Assembly (NCBI GenBank): GCA_018818925.1
Contig: JAHJQZ010000070.1
Location: 1-36,876 of the forward strand
From: Alphaproteobacteria bacterium
GTDB lineage: Bacteria > Pseudomonadota > Alphaproteobacteria > Rhizobiales > Devosiaceae
Reading direction: 5' to 3'
Length of the DNA stretch: 36,876 bases
The notes under the pieces are model-generated. The model did not search any database, was not told the DNA's origin, and saw only the letters and a list, made by a program, of their open reading frames with translations. Both the position numbers and the translations under genes were made by a program. Below, piece after piece: positions 26,062 to 33,932 of the stretch (the first letter of the stretch is position 1; every line of letters begins with the position of its first letter).

Positions 26062-27630
26062 TCAGCCGGTCCGCATGGCGCCGCCGATCAGACGCGAGCG
26101 CAGGAAGCCCGAAACGTTGTCGAACACGAAGACGACAATGAGGATCAAGATCACCATGTAGAACACGTTTTCCCAATCCGAATTGGTCCGCATCGACTCC
26201 CAGAGCTTCAGGCCGATGCCGCCGGCACCCATGGCGCCGATGATCGTGGCCGAGCGGGTGTTGGATTCCCAGAAATAGAGGGTCTGACTGATAAAGACCG
26301 GCAGAACCTGCGGGATGATGCCGTAGCGCTGAACGAGCACCGGATTGGCGCCAACCGAACGCACGCCCTCGCGCTGCTTGTCGTCGACGTTCTCGAGCGC
26401 CTCGGAAAAGAGTTTGCCGAAGGTGCCGGTGTCGGTGAAAAAGATCGCCGAAATGCCGGCCAGAGGCCCAGGGCCGAAAGCTCGGGTGAAAAACAGCGCC
26501 CAGATCAGCATGTCCACCGATCGGGTGAAATCGAAGAATCGCTTCAACGTCCAGTTGACGAAGCGGTTGGGCGTGATGTTGCGGGCGGCGATGAACGAAA
26601 GGGGGAAGGCGACCAACGAGGCCAGCAGCGTGCCCATGAAGGCCATGACGATGGTCTGCAAGAGCTTGATCCACACGTCCCCGTGCTGCCATTCGGCATT
26701 GTTCCAGATATTGTCGAAGGCGAGCCTCAAGTTGGACATGCCCGGCTGGATCCGCTCGTCCGACAGGATCAACGCCACGACTTGGTCGAGCGGCTTGCCC
26801 CAGAATGGCGAGTTGACGTCGAACAGGAAGTTCTCCCAGCCCAGGAACCGGTAGCGCACGCCAACCGAGGCCGGCTTGATTTCGATGCGGCCGTCAAACC
26901 CGAGCCAGATATAGACTTTTTCATTGGCGGCCTTCTGGGTGATCCAGTCGGGCAGGCGCTGACGCGGCACGACACCTTTGTCGGCGCCGACGTCGAACTC
27001 ATAGGTCAAGCCGTCCTTTTCGACCGTAACCAGATGGGGCGTGACCGTAAGGACGCTGCCCCCTTGGCGCACCACAACCCGGGTGACCGCCTCTTCGGTG
27101 ACCGTGCTCGTCTGTGCGGTTTCAGGGACGGCGGGCACGGTTGCGACCGAGCTGCCCGAACCCATGAAGCCCGTCGCAGCATCCGCCGGGGGCGTGGCCG
27201 CCGCGTTTTCGGTGCCGGCCAGTGTGCCGAGAAACCCGGAATTCTGGGTTGCTCCGCCGCTGGTGACCTTAGGAGCGGCGGCAATGGTCGTTTTGGTAAC
27301 GCTTGCGGTTTGCTTGCTGAGCCAATCGGGTTGCGGATCAAGCCCCAGGGCATCGAACTTGGGAAAACCGACCTCGAGATAATTGTCATAAAGGTCGATA
27401 TCGGGACGGGACTCGTAGGAAATCCAGTCGGCGAGATAGGCACCGGCGATGTCCCATTTCGCCCGCGCCAGCACCTCGCTCATGCCGAAAAAGCTCCAGA
27501 CATAAGCAAGGTAAAGGCCAATCGCGATCAGGGTCAGAAGCGGCGCGAAGCGGCGCAGGCGCTGCCCCTTGAATACAAGGGGGTAGCGGTTCTGGACGAT
27601 CGCAACGTCGCTGGCACTAAGTCTGATCAT
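26062..27630 (-). CDS. phnE: phosphonate ABC transporter permease PhnE2 (long form)
   Basis: Inner-membrane permease of the PhnCDE phosphonate importer. The 522 residues are clearly longer than a typical PhnE. TM1 is at about 29-48. A large periplasmic region follows (about 60-310), in which residues 108-182 are an Ala/Thr/Ser/Gly/Pro-rich stretch. The permease domain proper (about 320-520) shows VMAFMGTLLASLVAFPLSFI, NRFVNWTLKRFFDFTRSVDM, and the EAA loop (EALENVDDKQREGVRSVGAN). It overlaps phnE1 by 4 bases (ATGA), so the pair is translationally coupled and probably forms a heterodimer. A small hairpin spans its stop codon (26054-26068). Function follows from context and permease motifs. Confidence 0.92.
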   Translation of the reverse strand: MIRLSASDVAIVQNRYPLVFKGQRLRRFAPLLTLIAIGLYLAYVWSFFGMSEVLARAKWDIAGAYLADWISYESRPDIDLYDNYLEVGFPKFDALGLDPQPDWLSKQTASVTKTTIAAAPKVTSGGATQNSGFLGTLAGTENAAATPPADAATGFMGSGSSVATVPAVPETAQTSTVTEEAVTRVVVRQGGSVLTVTPHLVTVEKDGLTYEFDVGADKGVVPRQRLPDWITQKAANEKVYIWLGFDGRIEIKPASVGVRYRFLGWENFLFDVNSPFWGKPLDQVVALILSDERIQPGMSNLRLAFDNIWNNAEWQHGDVWIKLLQTIVMAFMGTLLASLVAFPLSFIAARNITPNRFVNWTLKRFFDFTRSVDMLIWALFFTRAFGPGPLAGISAIFFTDTGTFGKLFSEALENVDDKQREGVRSVGANPVLVQRYGIIPQVLPVFISQTLYFWESNTRSATIIGAMGAGGIGLKLWESMRTNSDWENVFYMVILILIVVFVFDNVSGFLRSRLIGGAMRTG

Positions 27631-28598
27631 GCCGCGCGCTCCATGAGGAAGGCCTGTTCGCCGACGAGCTTGCGGCGCAGATAGGCACTCAGCTGGTCGA
27701 CGACGATGATGGTCACGAACAGCAAAAAGATGATGGCAATGGTCTTGGCCTCGTGGCCGCGGGTGATCGAGAGTCGCAGTGATTCGCCGATACCGCCGCC
27801 ACCGACCGCGCCGATAATGGTCGAAGCGCGCACATTGATCTCGAAGCGCAGCAATCCGTAGGACACGAAATTGGGCATGACCTGCGGCACCATGCCGAAC
27901 CAGACGCGTTCAACCCAATTGGCGCCGACCGCCCTCAGGCCCTCGTCTGGCTTCAAGTCGGCGTTCTCGACCACCTCGTAGAACATCTTTCCCAGCGCGC
28001 CCACCGTGTGGATGGCCACCGCCAGCATGGCGGGGATGGCGCCGAGCGAGAAAACGACGAGGAAAAAGCCGGCGATGACGATCTCGGGAAAGGCTCTGAG
28101 GATTTCGAGGAAACGGCGCACGCCGAATCGCAACCAGCGGTTGGAATTCATGTTGGCAGCGGCCAGGAACGACAAGACGAAACCCAGGGCATAGCCGAAA
28201 ATGGTCGAAACCGCCGCGATGTTGAGCGTTTCGATCATCTTGTAGAAATATTCGGGCAGATAGAAATCGCCGATCAGATAAACGCGACCTTCGGGGTAGT
28301 CATATTTGAACGAGCCGTCGAAATAGGGGCTTTCAACGTCGAACAAGGCCCTTGGCGGCTCCATCACGTCGCGCGGCGCCAGGTCGATGAAAAAGTCGAA
28401 CAGATAGGGCAGCCGGTCCAAGAACTTGCCGGCATTGGAGTCGTTGGCAAACCAGGCCGACCACGATACGGCAATGGCCAGTGCAACAAGGGCGAACCAG
28501 GTATAGAGCCGTCGGCTGCGGGCCAGCTTCTGGAAATTCGCTTCGACGATATCGGCTTTGGACGCCGAGTGTTGGCTGTCGAGCATTTCGCTGGTCAC
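27627..28598 (-). CDS. phnE: phosphonate ABC transporter permease PhnE1
   Basis: First of two permease subunits, 323 residues from GTG 28598 (AGGTGA eight bases upstream); ATG 28586 is the alternative. The open frame reaches 28889 but that part is phnD shadow. The N-terminal polar segment is followed by TM1 (about 30-50), a short periplasmic stretch, and the permease domain with KMIETLNIAAVSTIFGYALG, RWLRFGVRRFLEILRAFPEI, and the EAA loop (EVVENADLKPDEGLRAVGAN). It lies 71 bases downstream of phnD, with a strong hairpin in the gap. Partner of PhnE2. Confidence 0.93.
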   Translation of the reverse strand: MTSEMLDSQHSASKADIVEANFQKLARSRRLYTWFALVALAIAVSWSAWFANDSNAGKFLDRLPYLFDFFIDLAPRDVMEPPRALFDVESPYFDGSFKYDYPEGRVYLIGDFYLPEYFYKMIETLNIAAVSTIFGYALGFVLSFLAAANMNSNRWLRFGVRRFLEILRAFPEIVIAGFFLVVFSLGAIPAMLAVAIHTVGALGKMFYEVVENADLKPDEGLRAVGANWVERVWFGMVPQVMPNFVSYGLLRFEINVRASTIIGAVGGGGIGESLRLSITRGHEAKTIAIIFLLFVTIIVVDQLSAYLRRKLVGEQAFLMERAA

Positions 28599-28632
28599 CG
28601 TTTCGTCACCTGCCGAAAGTTTGATAGAAAAT

Positions 28633-28658
28633 CGGCGGCCCCCATTGGGAGGCCGCCG
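28633..28658 (-). promoter_or_regulatory. mRNA hairpin between phnD and phnE1
   Basis: A perfect 8-bp GC stem (CGGCGGCC 28633-28640 with GGCCGCCG 28651-28658), extended inside by CCC/GGG, followed on the minus strand by ATTTTC. It lies between the binding-protein gene and the permease genes. Such hairpins often give partial termination or protect upstream mRNA so that more binding protein than permease is made. The T-run is short, so I do not call a full terminator. Confidence 0.6.
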
Positions 28659-28669
28659 GCAAAGACGGA

Positions 28670-29575
28670 TCAGCCGCCGATCGTGGCCTTGCGGGCCGCG
28701 ATGATGGGCGCGTAGAATTCCGGGGTCACTTCGACGAAGCCGGTAAAATCGCCGCCCTGGACCGCCGAGAAGCAGGCCGCGTCTCGCGTCGGCAGGTCGA
28801 CCATGAACTTCTTGAAGGCGTCCTTTGCGTCCTGGTCGAGGGCGTTGGAAACCACGATCGGGCCATTCGGAATGAGCGGGGACTTCCACAGTTCGACGAG
28901 GTCGTTCATGTCGAGAATGCCTTTCTCGACCATCTTGGCGAGATTGCCCGAGGTGTAGCCCTTGGAGAAATCGCCAACGCCCGAACCCCAGGTGGTGCCG
29001 GCATCGAACGTGCCCTTGACCACTTCGAGCACGAGGTTCTCGTGGCCGCCGCCGAAACCGGTCTCGCCGAAGAACTCTTCGATCGAGGCGCCGATGGCGT
29101 CGGGCAGGGTCACGGTCGGGACGAGGAAGCCCGAGGTCGAATCCGGATCGGCAAAGCCGAGCTTCTTGCCCTTCATGTCTTCGAGCTTGGTCATGCCCGA
29201 ATCCTTGCGGGCGACCATGATCGAGTAATAGCCCGTCGAACCGTCGGTCTGGACGGTGGTCAGAATCGGATCGACCGCTTCGGCGTTTTCGAGATAGATC
29301 TTGGCATAGCCCGAAGCGCCGAGTTCGGCGTAGTCAAGCGTGCCGCCGAGCAGGCCCTGGATGACGCCGTCATAATCGGCGGCCGGGAAGACCGAGACCT
29401 TCTCGAAGCCGAAATCCTCGGTCAGGTAGTCGACAAGGCACTGCACATTGCGCAGGCGGTCGGCCTCGTTTTCGCCACCGAGCATACCGATGCGGAATTC
29501 CTTCGGCATTTCGGCCATGGCCGGCCCAACGAGGGCAATAAGGGCAATCGAGCCCAGAAGCATTTTCTTGAGCAT
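28670..29575 (-). CDS. phnD: phosphonate ABC transporter substrate-binding protein
   Basis: Periplasmic phosphonate-binding protein, 301 residues. Signal peptide MLKKMLLGSIALIALVGPAMA with cleavage before EMPKEF. The mature protein is a type II binding protein with PhnD landmarks: FRIGMLGGENEADRLRNVQ, ADYDGVIQGLLGGTLDYAEL, GSTGYYSIMVARKDSGM, KLGFADPDSTSGFLVPT, and STWGSGV-like segment (reads GTTWGSGVGDFSKGY). It is preceded by a strong ribosome-binding site AGGAGA. It lies 82 bases downstream of phnC and is followed by a hairpin before phnE1. Confidence 0.95.
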   Translation of the reverse strand: MLKKMLLGSIALIALVGPAMAEMPKEFRIGMLGGENEADRLRNVQCLVDYLTEDFGFEKVSVFPAADYDGVIQGLLGGTLDYAELGASGYAKIYLENAEAVDPILTTVQTDGSTGYYSIMVARKDSGMTKLEDMKGKKLGFADPDSTSGFLVPTVTLPDAIGASIEEFFGETGFGGGHENLVLEVVKGTFDAGTTWGSGVGDFSKGYTSGNLAKMVEKGILDMNDLVELWKSPLIPNGPIVVSNALDQDAKDAFKKFMVDLPTRDAACFSAVQGGDFTGFVEVTPEFYAPIIAARKATIGG

Positions 29576-29657
29576 GACGTCTCTCCTGAATGATCGTCGT
29601 TTTGGAAATGTCGCCGCCGGCCCTCATGCCGAAAGCGATATCGTCCCCCGGTTCGTG

Positions 29658-30512
29658 TCAGCCGGCCGCGATGGGCTCGGTGATCGGACCGACGGAATTG
29701 GCGCGCTCCCGTGCCAGCGCGGGCGCGCCGGTGGGGAGGCTTGTCGAGGTGATGGACTCGGAAAAGGCGTCCTTGAGCCCGTCGGCGCCGTAGAGCTCCT
29801 GCGCGACTTCGGTTGTGAGGTCCTCCGGCGACCCGTCGAAGACCACGTGGCCGCCGCGCATGCCGATGATGCGCCGGCAATAGGCGCGGGCCGTGTCGAG
29901 CGTGTGCAGGTTGCAGATGACCGTGATGCCTTCGGACTTGTTGATCTGCTTGAGCGAGTCCATGACGATCTTGGCGTTGCGCGGATCGAGCGAAGCGATC
30001 GGCTCGTCGGCAAGGATCATCTTGGGGTTCTGCATCAAGGCCCGCGCGATGGCGACGCGTTGCTGCTGGCCGCCCGACAGGGTGCCGGCGCGCTGCAGCG
30101 CCACCTCGGCGATGTCGAGCCGTTCGAGCGCCGTCAGCGCCTCGGCCCGTTCCTTGCGCGTGAACATGCCGAGCAGCGAGGTGGCGGTGTTGCGGGAGTT
30201 GAGACGGCCGAGCAGCACGTTGGTCAGAACATCGATGCGCGGCACCAGGTTGAACTGCTGGAAGATCATGGCGCAGTCGCGCTGCCAGGAGCGCAGCATG
30301 CTGCCCTTCAGGGCGGATACCTCGACCTCGCCAAAGCGGATACGACCGCCCGACGGGTCGATCAGCCGGTTGATCATGCGCAGCAGGGTCGATTTTCCGG
30401 CCCCGGACCGGCCGATGATTCCGACCATCTGTCCAGCGGGTATCGTCAGCGTACAATCGCTGACCGCGATCGTGTTTCCGAATCGTCGGCTGACGGTATC
30501 CAGTTTGAGCAT
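29658..30512 (-). CDS. phnC: phosphonate ABC transporter ATP-binding protein
   Basis: ATPase of the PhnCDE importer, 284 residues. Walker [10 protein letters not shown] (34-42), Q-loop MIFQQFNLV, signature [15 protein letters not shown], Walker [13 protein letters not shown], and H-loop NLHTLD are all visible. The PhnC-specific [18 protein letters not shown] segment supports the assignment. The last 35 residues are a polar, Pro/Ala-rich tail beyond the ATPase fold. It is the first gene of the phnCDEE operon, with a PhoB-type box 57 bases upstream. phnF ends 138 bases upstream on the same strand. Confidence 0.95.
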   Translation of the reverse strand: MLKLDTVSRRFGNTIAVSDCTLTIPAGQMVGIIGRSGAGKSTLLRMINRLIDPSGGRIRFGEVEVSALKGSMLRSWQRDCAMIFQQFNLVPRIDVLTNVLLGRLNSRNTATSLLGMFTRKERAEALTALERLDIAEVALQRAGTLSGGQQQRVAIARALMQNPKMILADEPIASLDPRNAKIVMDSLKQINKSEGITVICNLHTLDTARAYCRRIIGMRGGHVVFDGSPEDLTTEVAQELYGADGLKDAFSESITSTSLPTGAPALARERANSVGPITEPIAAG

Positions 30513-30568
30513 CCAGACGGCCCCCTTGCTCGTTCGAAAAAGGGGTATAGGCGGCCTGTTAAGGCGTC

Positions 30569-30586
30569 ATGTCGGTAATGTGACAG
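30569..30586 (-). promoter_or_regulatory. predicted Pho box upstream of phnC
   Basis: On the minus strand, CTGTCAC-ATTA-CCGACAT matches the PhoB box layout (two 7-base direct repeats CTGTCAT separated by four AT-rich bases) with 6/7 and 5/7 matches. A CTATAC (30545-30550) downstream could be the -10, although it is 18 bases from the box, further than the usual 10-12. The phnC start is 57 bases downstream. Phosphate-starvation control of phosphonate uptake is well known in rhizobia. Confidence 0.6.
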
Positions 30587-30650
30587 CGGTGTGAATGTGG
30601 AGAACGGCCGACAAATTTGCCGTCTCCCAATGTCAAGTCGATGAAATACT

Positions 30651-31415
30651 TCAGGTTTTTACAACGATCTGGACGGCGGCGCCGACGAAGCGCGACCGGG
30701 AAAACTGTAAGGGAGTGCCGTCTGCCGTCACATTGACGCTTTCGACCAAAAGGACGGGCTGGTCCCCGTCCAGCCGCAGATGACCCCTGTCGGCCGGGTC
30801 GAGCGGCACCGCCGATATCCAGCTCGCCTCACGCCGGTAGTCGGCGAAGCCGGCCCTGGCCAGTGCCGCGGTGATCGAGCCGGATTCGGCGTAGTCCTGG
30901 ATGATGTCGGGCACGAGGTGGGCGGGAAACCAGCCGGTGGCGACGACGATCGGCCGGCCTTCGGCGACGCGCAGCGTTTCGAGCCTGATCGTTTGCGCTC
31001 CCTCGGCCAGCCCGAGACGTTCGGCCAACAGTCCCGCCGCCGGTTCCTCGCCCGAGGCGATAAGCCGCCCGCCCGGCTGCAGTTCCTGCGCCGAGACGAT
31101 TTCGGAAAAGCGGGTCCGCGATGTCAGCGGATAGGCGATGGATTTCTGCGACACGAAGGTGCCGCGCCCGCGCGTCGCCTCGACGAAGCCGGCGCTGGCC
31201 AGCTCGGCCAGGGCGCGACGGACGGTGTGGCGGTTGACCTTGTAACGGGTCGCCAGTTCCATCTCGGTCGGCAGCTGCTGGCCGGCCCCGAATCGGCCGC
31301 CGGCAATGCCGGCCTCGAGGTCCGACGCGATCTGGCGCCAGATCGCGATGCCCGTTCCGCGCGCGATGGTGCCGCCCCCATGTGATTTTGCCGACAACTC
31401 CGCCCTGCCTGTCAT
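30651..31415 (-). CDS. phnF: GntR/HutC-family phosphonate regulator PhnF
   Basis: A 254-residue transcription factor. N-terminal winged helix-turn-helix (about 20-90): IWRQIASDLEAGIAGGRFGA, then RYKVNRHTVRRALAELASAG and RGRGTFV. C-terminal UTRA effector-binding domain (about 105-250): RTRFSEIVSAQ, LETLRVAEGRPI, ending ESVNVTADGTPLQFSRSRFV. PhnF-type proteins repress C-P lyase genes until a ligand binds. It is divergent from phnG; two GntR-type palindromes lie in the 123-base gap. A half Pho box overlaps its start codon by chance or otherwise. It is on the same strand as phnC but probably in a separate transcript. Confidence 0.9.
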   Translation of the reverse strand: MTGRAELSAKSHGGGTIARGTGIAIWRQIASDLEAGIAGGRFGAGQQLPTEMELATRYKVNRHTVRRALAELASAGFVEATRGRGTFVSQKSIAYPLTSRTRFSEIVSAQELQPGGRLIASGEEPAAGLLAERLGLAEGAQTIRLETLRVAEGRPIVVATGWFPAHLVPDIIQDYAESGSITAALARAGFADYRREASWISAVPLDPADRGHLRLDGDQPVLLVESVNVTADGTPLQFSRSRFVGAAVQIVVKT

Positions 31416-31457
31416 TCGCCTGCAACAATCTCACGCCCTAATAGCGCAAGACAACAT

Positions 31458-31490
31458 TTGTCTACAAGTGCCGACTTATTTGTCTAGACA
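31458..31490. promoter_or_regulatory. predicted PhnF operators between phnF and phnG
   Basis: Two palindromes with centres 23 bases apart, about two helical turns: TTGTCTACAA (31458-31467) and TGTCTAGACA (31481-31490). The second contains GTCTAGAC, which fits the HutC-subfamily operator GT-N-TA-N-AC exactly; the first is a near match. Reading toward phnF, TTGTAG-N17-CTATTA overlaps the first palindrome and is a possible promoter. Binding here would block both directions, so PhnF probably represses phnGHIJKL and itself. Confidence 0.6.
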
Positions 31491-31538
31491 TTTAAGGCGA
31501 AGCGCGCTAGGGGAGGCGCCTGCCGAGGCGCCAAACCC

Positions 31539-32012
31539 ATGCCGGAAAACATGCCTTTGACCGAAACGAGCGAAATCGACGCGCGCCGGCGCGCCATGCG
31601 AACTTTGGCCCTCGCCGCGCCCGAGGCGCTGGAAGCGGCCTATGCCGGCTTTGCCGGCCTGCCGGACTGGCACTTCGCCAGGCGGCCGGAGACGGGCCTC
31701 GTCATGGTGCGCGGCCGCATCGGCGGCGGCGGCGGCCCGTTCAATCTCGGCGAAATGTCGGTCACCCGCGCCGCCGTGACGCTTGCGACCGGCGAGACCG
31801 GCCATGCCTATGTCGCCGGGCGCAACCAGCGCAAGGCCGCCATCGCCGCCGTTTTCGATGCCCTGTGGCAGAATGCCGGCCTGCGGCCGCGCATCGAGGA
31901 CGAGATCATTGCCCCGCTCGGCGCCGCCCGAGACGATGCCGACAGGCGCGGCGCCGAACAGGCGGCCGCCACCCGTGTCGACTTCTTCACCCTCGTCAGG
32001 GGAGACGATTGA
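31539..32012 (+). CDS. phnG: C-P lyase core subunit PhnG
   Basis: A 157-residue subunit of the PhnGHIJ carbon-phosphorus lyase core complex; with PhnH and PhnI it supports transfer of the phosphonate onto ATP-derived ribose. PhnG features: RRRAMRTLALAAPEALEAAY, GLVMVRGRIGGGGGPFNLGE, and GHAYVAGRNQRKAAIAAVFD. Cytoplasmic. It is the first gene of the plus-strand operon, 48 bases downstream of the predicted PhnF operator. Its stop shares one base with the phnH start (TGATG). Confidence 0.94.
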   Translation: MPENMPLTETSEIDARRRAMRTLALAAPEALEAAYAGFAGLPDWHFARRPETGLVMVRGRIGGGGGPFNLGEMSVTRAAVTLATGETGHAYVAGRNQRKAAIAAVFDALWQNAGLRPRIEDEIIAPLGAARDDADRRGAEQAAATRVDFFTLVRGDD

Positions 32013-32614
32013 TGTCCATGACCGCGCCGCTCGCCGGCTTTTCCGACATGGCGATCCAGTCGCAATCGGGTTTTCGCACCCTGATGAACGCCATGGCCCG
32101 CCCGGCGACGATCCTGCGCGCCCCCGAGCCGCTCCGGGCACCGGCGCCGATGAACCCGGTCGCCGCCATGATCGCCTTGACCCTTTGCGACTACGACACC
32201 ATGATCTGGCTCGATCACGGCCTGATGAACGGCGAGGGCCTCACAAGCTTCTTGCGCTTCCATACCGGCGCGCCGCTGGCGAAAAGCCAGGCCGAAGCCG
32301 ATTTCGCCTTCATCGCCAATCCGCGCAAGATGGGCGACATCGCCGCCTTCCCCCTCGGCACCGACGCCTATCCGGACCGTTCGGCGACGCTGGTCCTGCA
32401 GGTCGAGGCGCTGACCAATGCGACCGGCGTCGTACTTTCCGGCCCCGGCATCAAGGACAAGACCCGTTTCGGCGCCGCGCCGCTGCCGGAAAACTTCTGG
32501 CCGATGATGCGGGCCAATGCGGCGCGCTACCCGCGCGGCATCGACGTCATCTTCTGTTCGATGACCGAGCTCGCGGCAATCCCCCGGTCCACGCATGTCG
32601 GCGAGGGAGCCTAA
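32012..32614 (+). CDS. phnH: C-P lyase core subunit PhnH
   Basis: A 200-residue subunit of the C-P lyase core. Landmarks: QSGFRTLMNAMARPATI near the start, LTLCDYDTMIWLD, FRFHTGAP-like segment (reads FLRFHTGAPLAKSQAEADFA), and VLSGPGIKD, with FWPMMRANAARYPRGIDVIF near the end. The start is ATG 32012, coupled to the phnG stop; the open frame further upstream is phnG shadow. It ends 3 bases before phnI. Confidence 0.95.
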   Translation: MSMTAPLAGFSDMAIQSQSGFRTLMNAMARPATILRAPEPLRAPAPMNPVAAMIALTLCDYDTMIWLDHGLMNGEGLTSFLRFHTGAPLAKSQAEADFAFIANPRKMGDIAAFPLGTDAYPDRSATLVLQVEALTNATGVVLSGPGIKDKTRFGAAPLPENFWPMMRANAARYPRGIDVIFCSMTELAAIPRSTHVGEGA

Positions 32615-32617
32615 AAG

Positions 32618-33730
32618 ATGTATGTCGCCGTCAAGGGTGGCGAGAAGGCCATCGCCAACGCCCACAGGCTCTTTGCCGCCAAGCGCCGCGGCGATGCCGG
32701 CCTGCCCGGCCTGAGCGTCGAACAGATCGTCAACCAGCTGAGTTTCGCCGTCGACCGGGTCATGGGCGAGGGTTCGCTCTATGACCGGGAGCTCGCCGCC
32801 ATCGCCATCCGCCAGGCCCAGGGCGATCTCATCGAGGCGATCTTCCTTGTTCGCGCCTATCGCACGACATTGCCGCGCTTCGGCTACTCGGTTGCGCTCG
32901 AAACCGCCGAAATGCGCATTGCCCGCCGCATCTCGGCGACCTTCAAGGACCTGCCCGGCGGTCAGATGCTCGGGCCGACCTTCGATTATTCGCACCGGCT
33001 GATCGATTTCGCCCTGGATGCCGACGCCCCCGCCGAGGAACCGGCCCGCAGCGCCTCGGGCGCCGAGGAGATGGCGAATATCCCGCGCGTCATCGACCTG
33101 ATCGGCGCCGACGGCATGATGGAGGAGGATCCGGCGCCGCGCGAGGACGGCAGCGTCGGCGACCTGACCCGCGAACCGCTCGATTTCCCCGCCGACCGCG
33201 ATTTGAGGCTGCAGAACCTCGCCCGCGGCGACGAGGGTTTCCTTCTGGCGCTCGGCTATTCGACCCAGCGCGGCTATGCCCGCACCCACCCCTTCGTCGG
33301 CGAAATCCGCATGGGCGAGGTCGAGGTCGGCTTTTTCGCCGAGGAACTCGGCTTCGAGGTGACCGTGGGCCGGGTCACCGTCACCGAATGCCAGATGATC
33401 AACCAGTTCACGGGTTCGGCCAGGATGAAACCGAAATTCACCCGCGGCTATGGCCTGGTCTTCGGCCATGCCGAAAGAAAGGCCATGTCGATGTCGCTCG
33501 TCGACCGCGCCCTGAGATGGAAGGAGCTCGGCGAGGAAGCCGGCGCCGCGGCCCAGGACGAGGAATTCGTCCTCTCCCATTCCGACAACATCCAGGCATC
33601 CGGCTTCGTCGAGCACCTGAAACTGCCGCATTATGTCGACTTCCAGGCCGAACTCGACCTGATCCGGACGCTCCATCGCGACGCCGAGACACGCGCCGAA
33701 GGCGCGACGAACAGGGAGGCGGCGGAATGA
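32618..33730 (+). CDS. phnI: C-P lyase core subunit PhnI
   Basis: A 370-residue subunit of the C-P lyase core; PhnI is the nucleosidase-type component that helps form alpha-D-ribose 1-methylphosphonate 5-triphosphate. Family features: MYVAVKGGEKAIANAH start, VEQIVNQLSFAVDRVMGEGS, LYDRELAAIAIRQAQGD, GYSTQRGYARTHPFVGEIRM, TVTECQMINQF, and GYGLVFGHAERKAMSMSLVD. It begins 3 bases after phnH. It is followed by a 202-base gap with a palindromic repeat, unusual because the other genes of this operon overlap or nearly touch. Confidence 0.96.
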   Translation: MYVAVKGGEKAIANAHRLFAAKRRGDAGLPGLSVEQIVNQLSFAVDRVMGEGSLYDRELAAIAIRQAQGDLIEAIFLVRAYRTTLPRFGYSVALETAEMRIARRISATFKDLPGGQMLGPTFDYSHRLIDFALDADAPAEEPARSASGAEEMANIPRVIDLIGADGMMEEDPAPREDGSVGDLTREPLDFPADRDLRLQNLARGDEGFLLALGYSTQRGYARTHPFVGEIRMGEVEVGFFAEELGFEVTVGRVTVTECQMINQFTGSARMKPKFTRGYGLVFGHAERKAMSMSLVDRALRWKELGEEAGAAAQDEEFVLSHSDNIQASGFVEHLKLPHYVDFQAELDLIRTLHRDAETRAEGATNREAAE

Positions 33731-33771
33731 GTGCCTTGTGCCGTCTTTGCAGCGCGGGGTTGGCAATTTGC

Positions 33772-33900
33772 CTTCCCTCCCCCCTGCGGGGAGGGATGCC
33801 GGCAGGCAGGGCAGGGGTCGGGCGCCGGCCTCACGGATATCACGATCGCCTTGATCCGGGGCCTACCCCCACCCCCAGCCCTTCCCCGCAAGGGGGGGAG
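33772..33900. repeat. GC-rich palindromic repeat between phnI and phnJ
   Basis: The 202-base phnI-phnJ gap holds G- and C-rich inverted segments: CCCTCCCCCCTGCGGGGAGGG (split here as CCCTCCC and GGGAGGG arms) at 33774-33794, and CTTCCCCGCAAGGGGGGGAG near the right end, which can pair with each other and locally. It resembles the repeats at 8211 and 10588 in style but uses different arm sequences (CTGCGGGG/CCCCGCAAG), so it is another subfamily. No gene is present in the gap. Confidence 0.7.
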
Positions 33901-33932
33901 CAGATCATGCCGTCTTGCTGCAGAGTTGGAAT

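Noticed and set aside
30609-30637. CTTGAC-N17-TTGTCG as an alternative phnC promoter on the minus strand
   Set aside because: The -10 hexamer is very poor and the Pho box lies between it and phnC, which better explains regulation.
31409-31426. Pho-box-like sequence CTGTCAT-TCGC-CTGCAAC before phnG
   Set aside because: One repeat is perfect but the other matches only 4 of 7, the spacer is not AT-rich, and it overlaps the phnF start codon.
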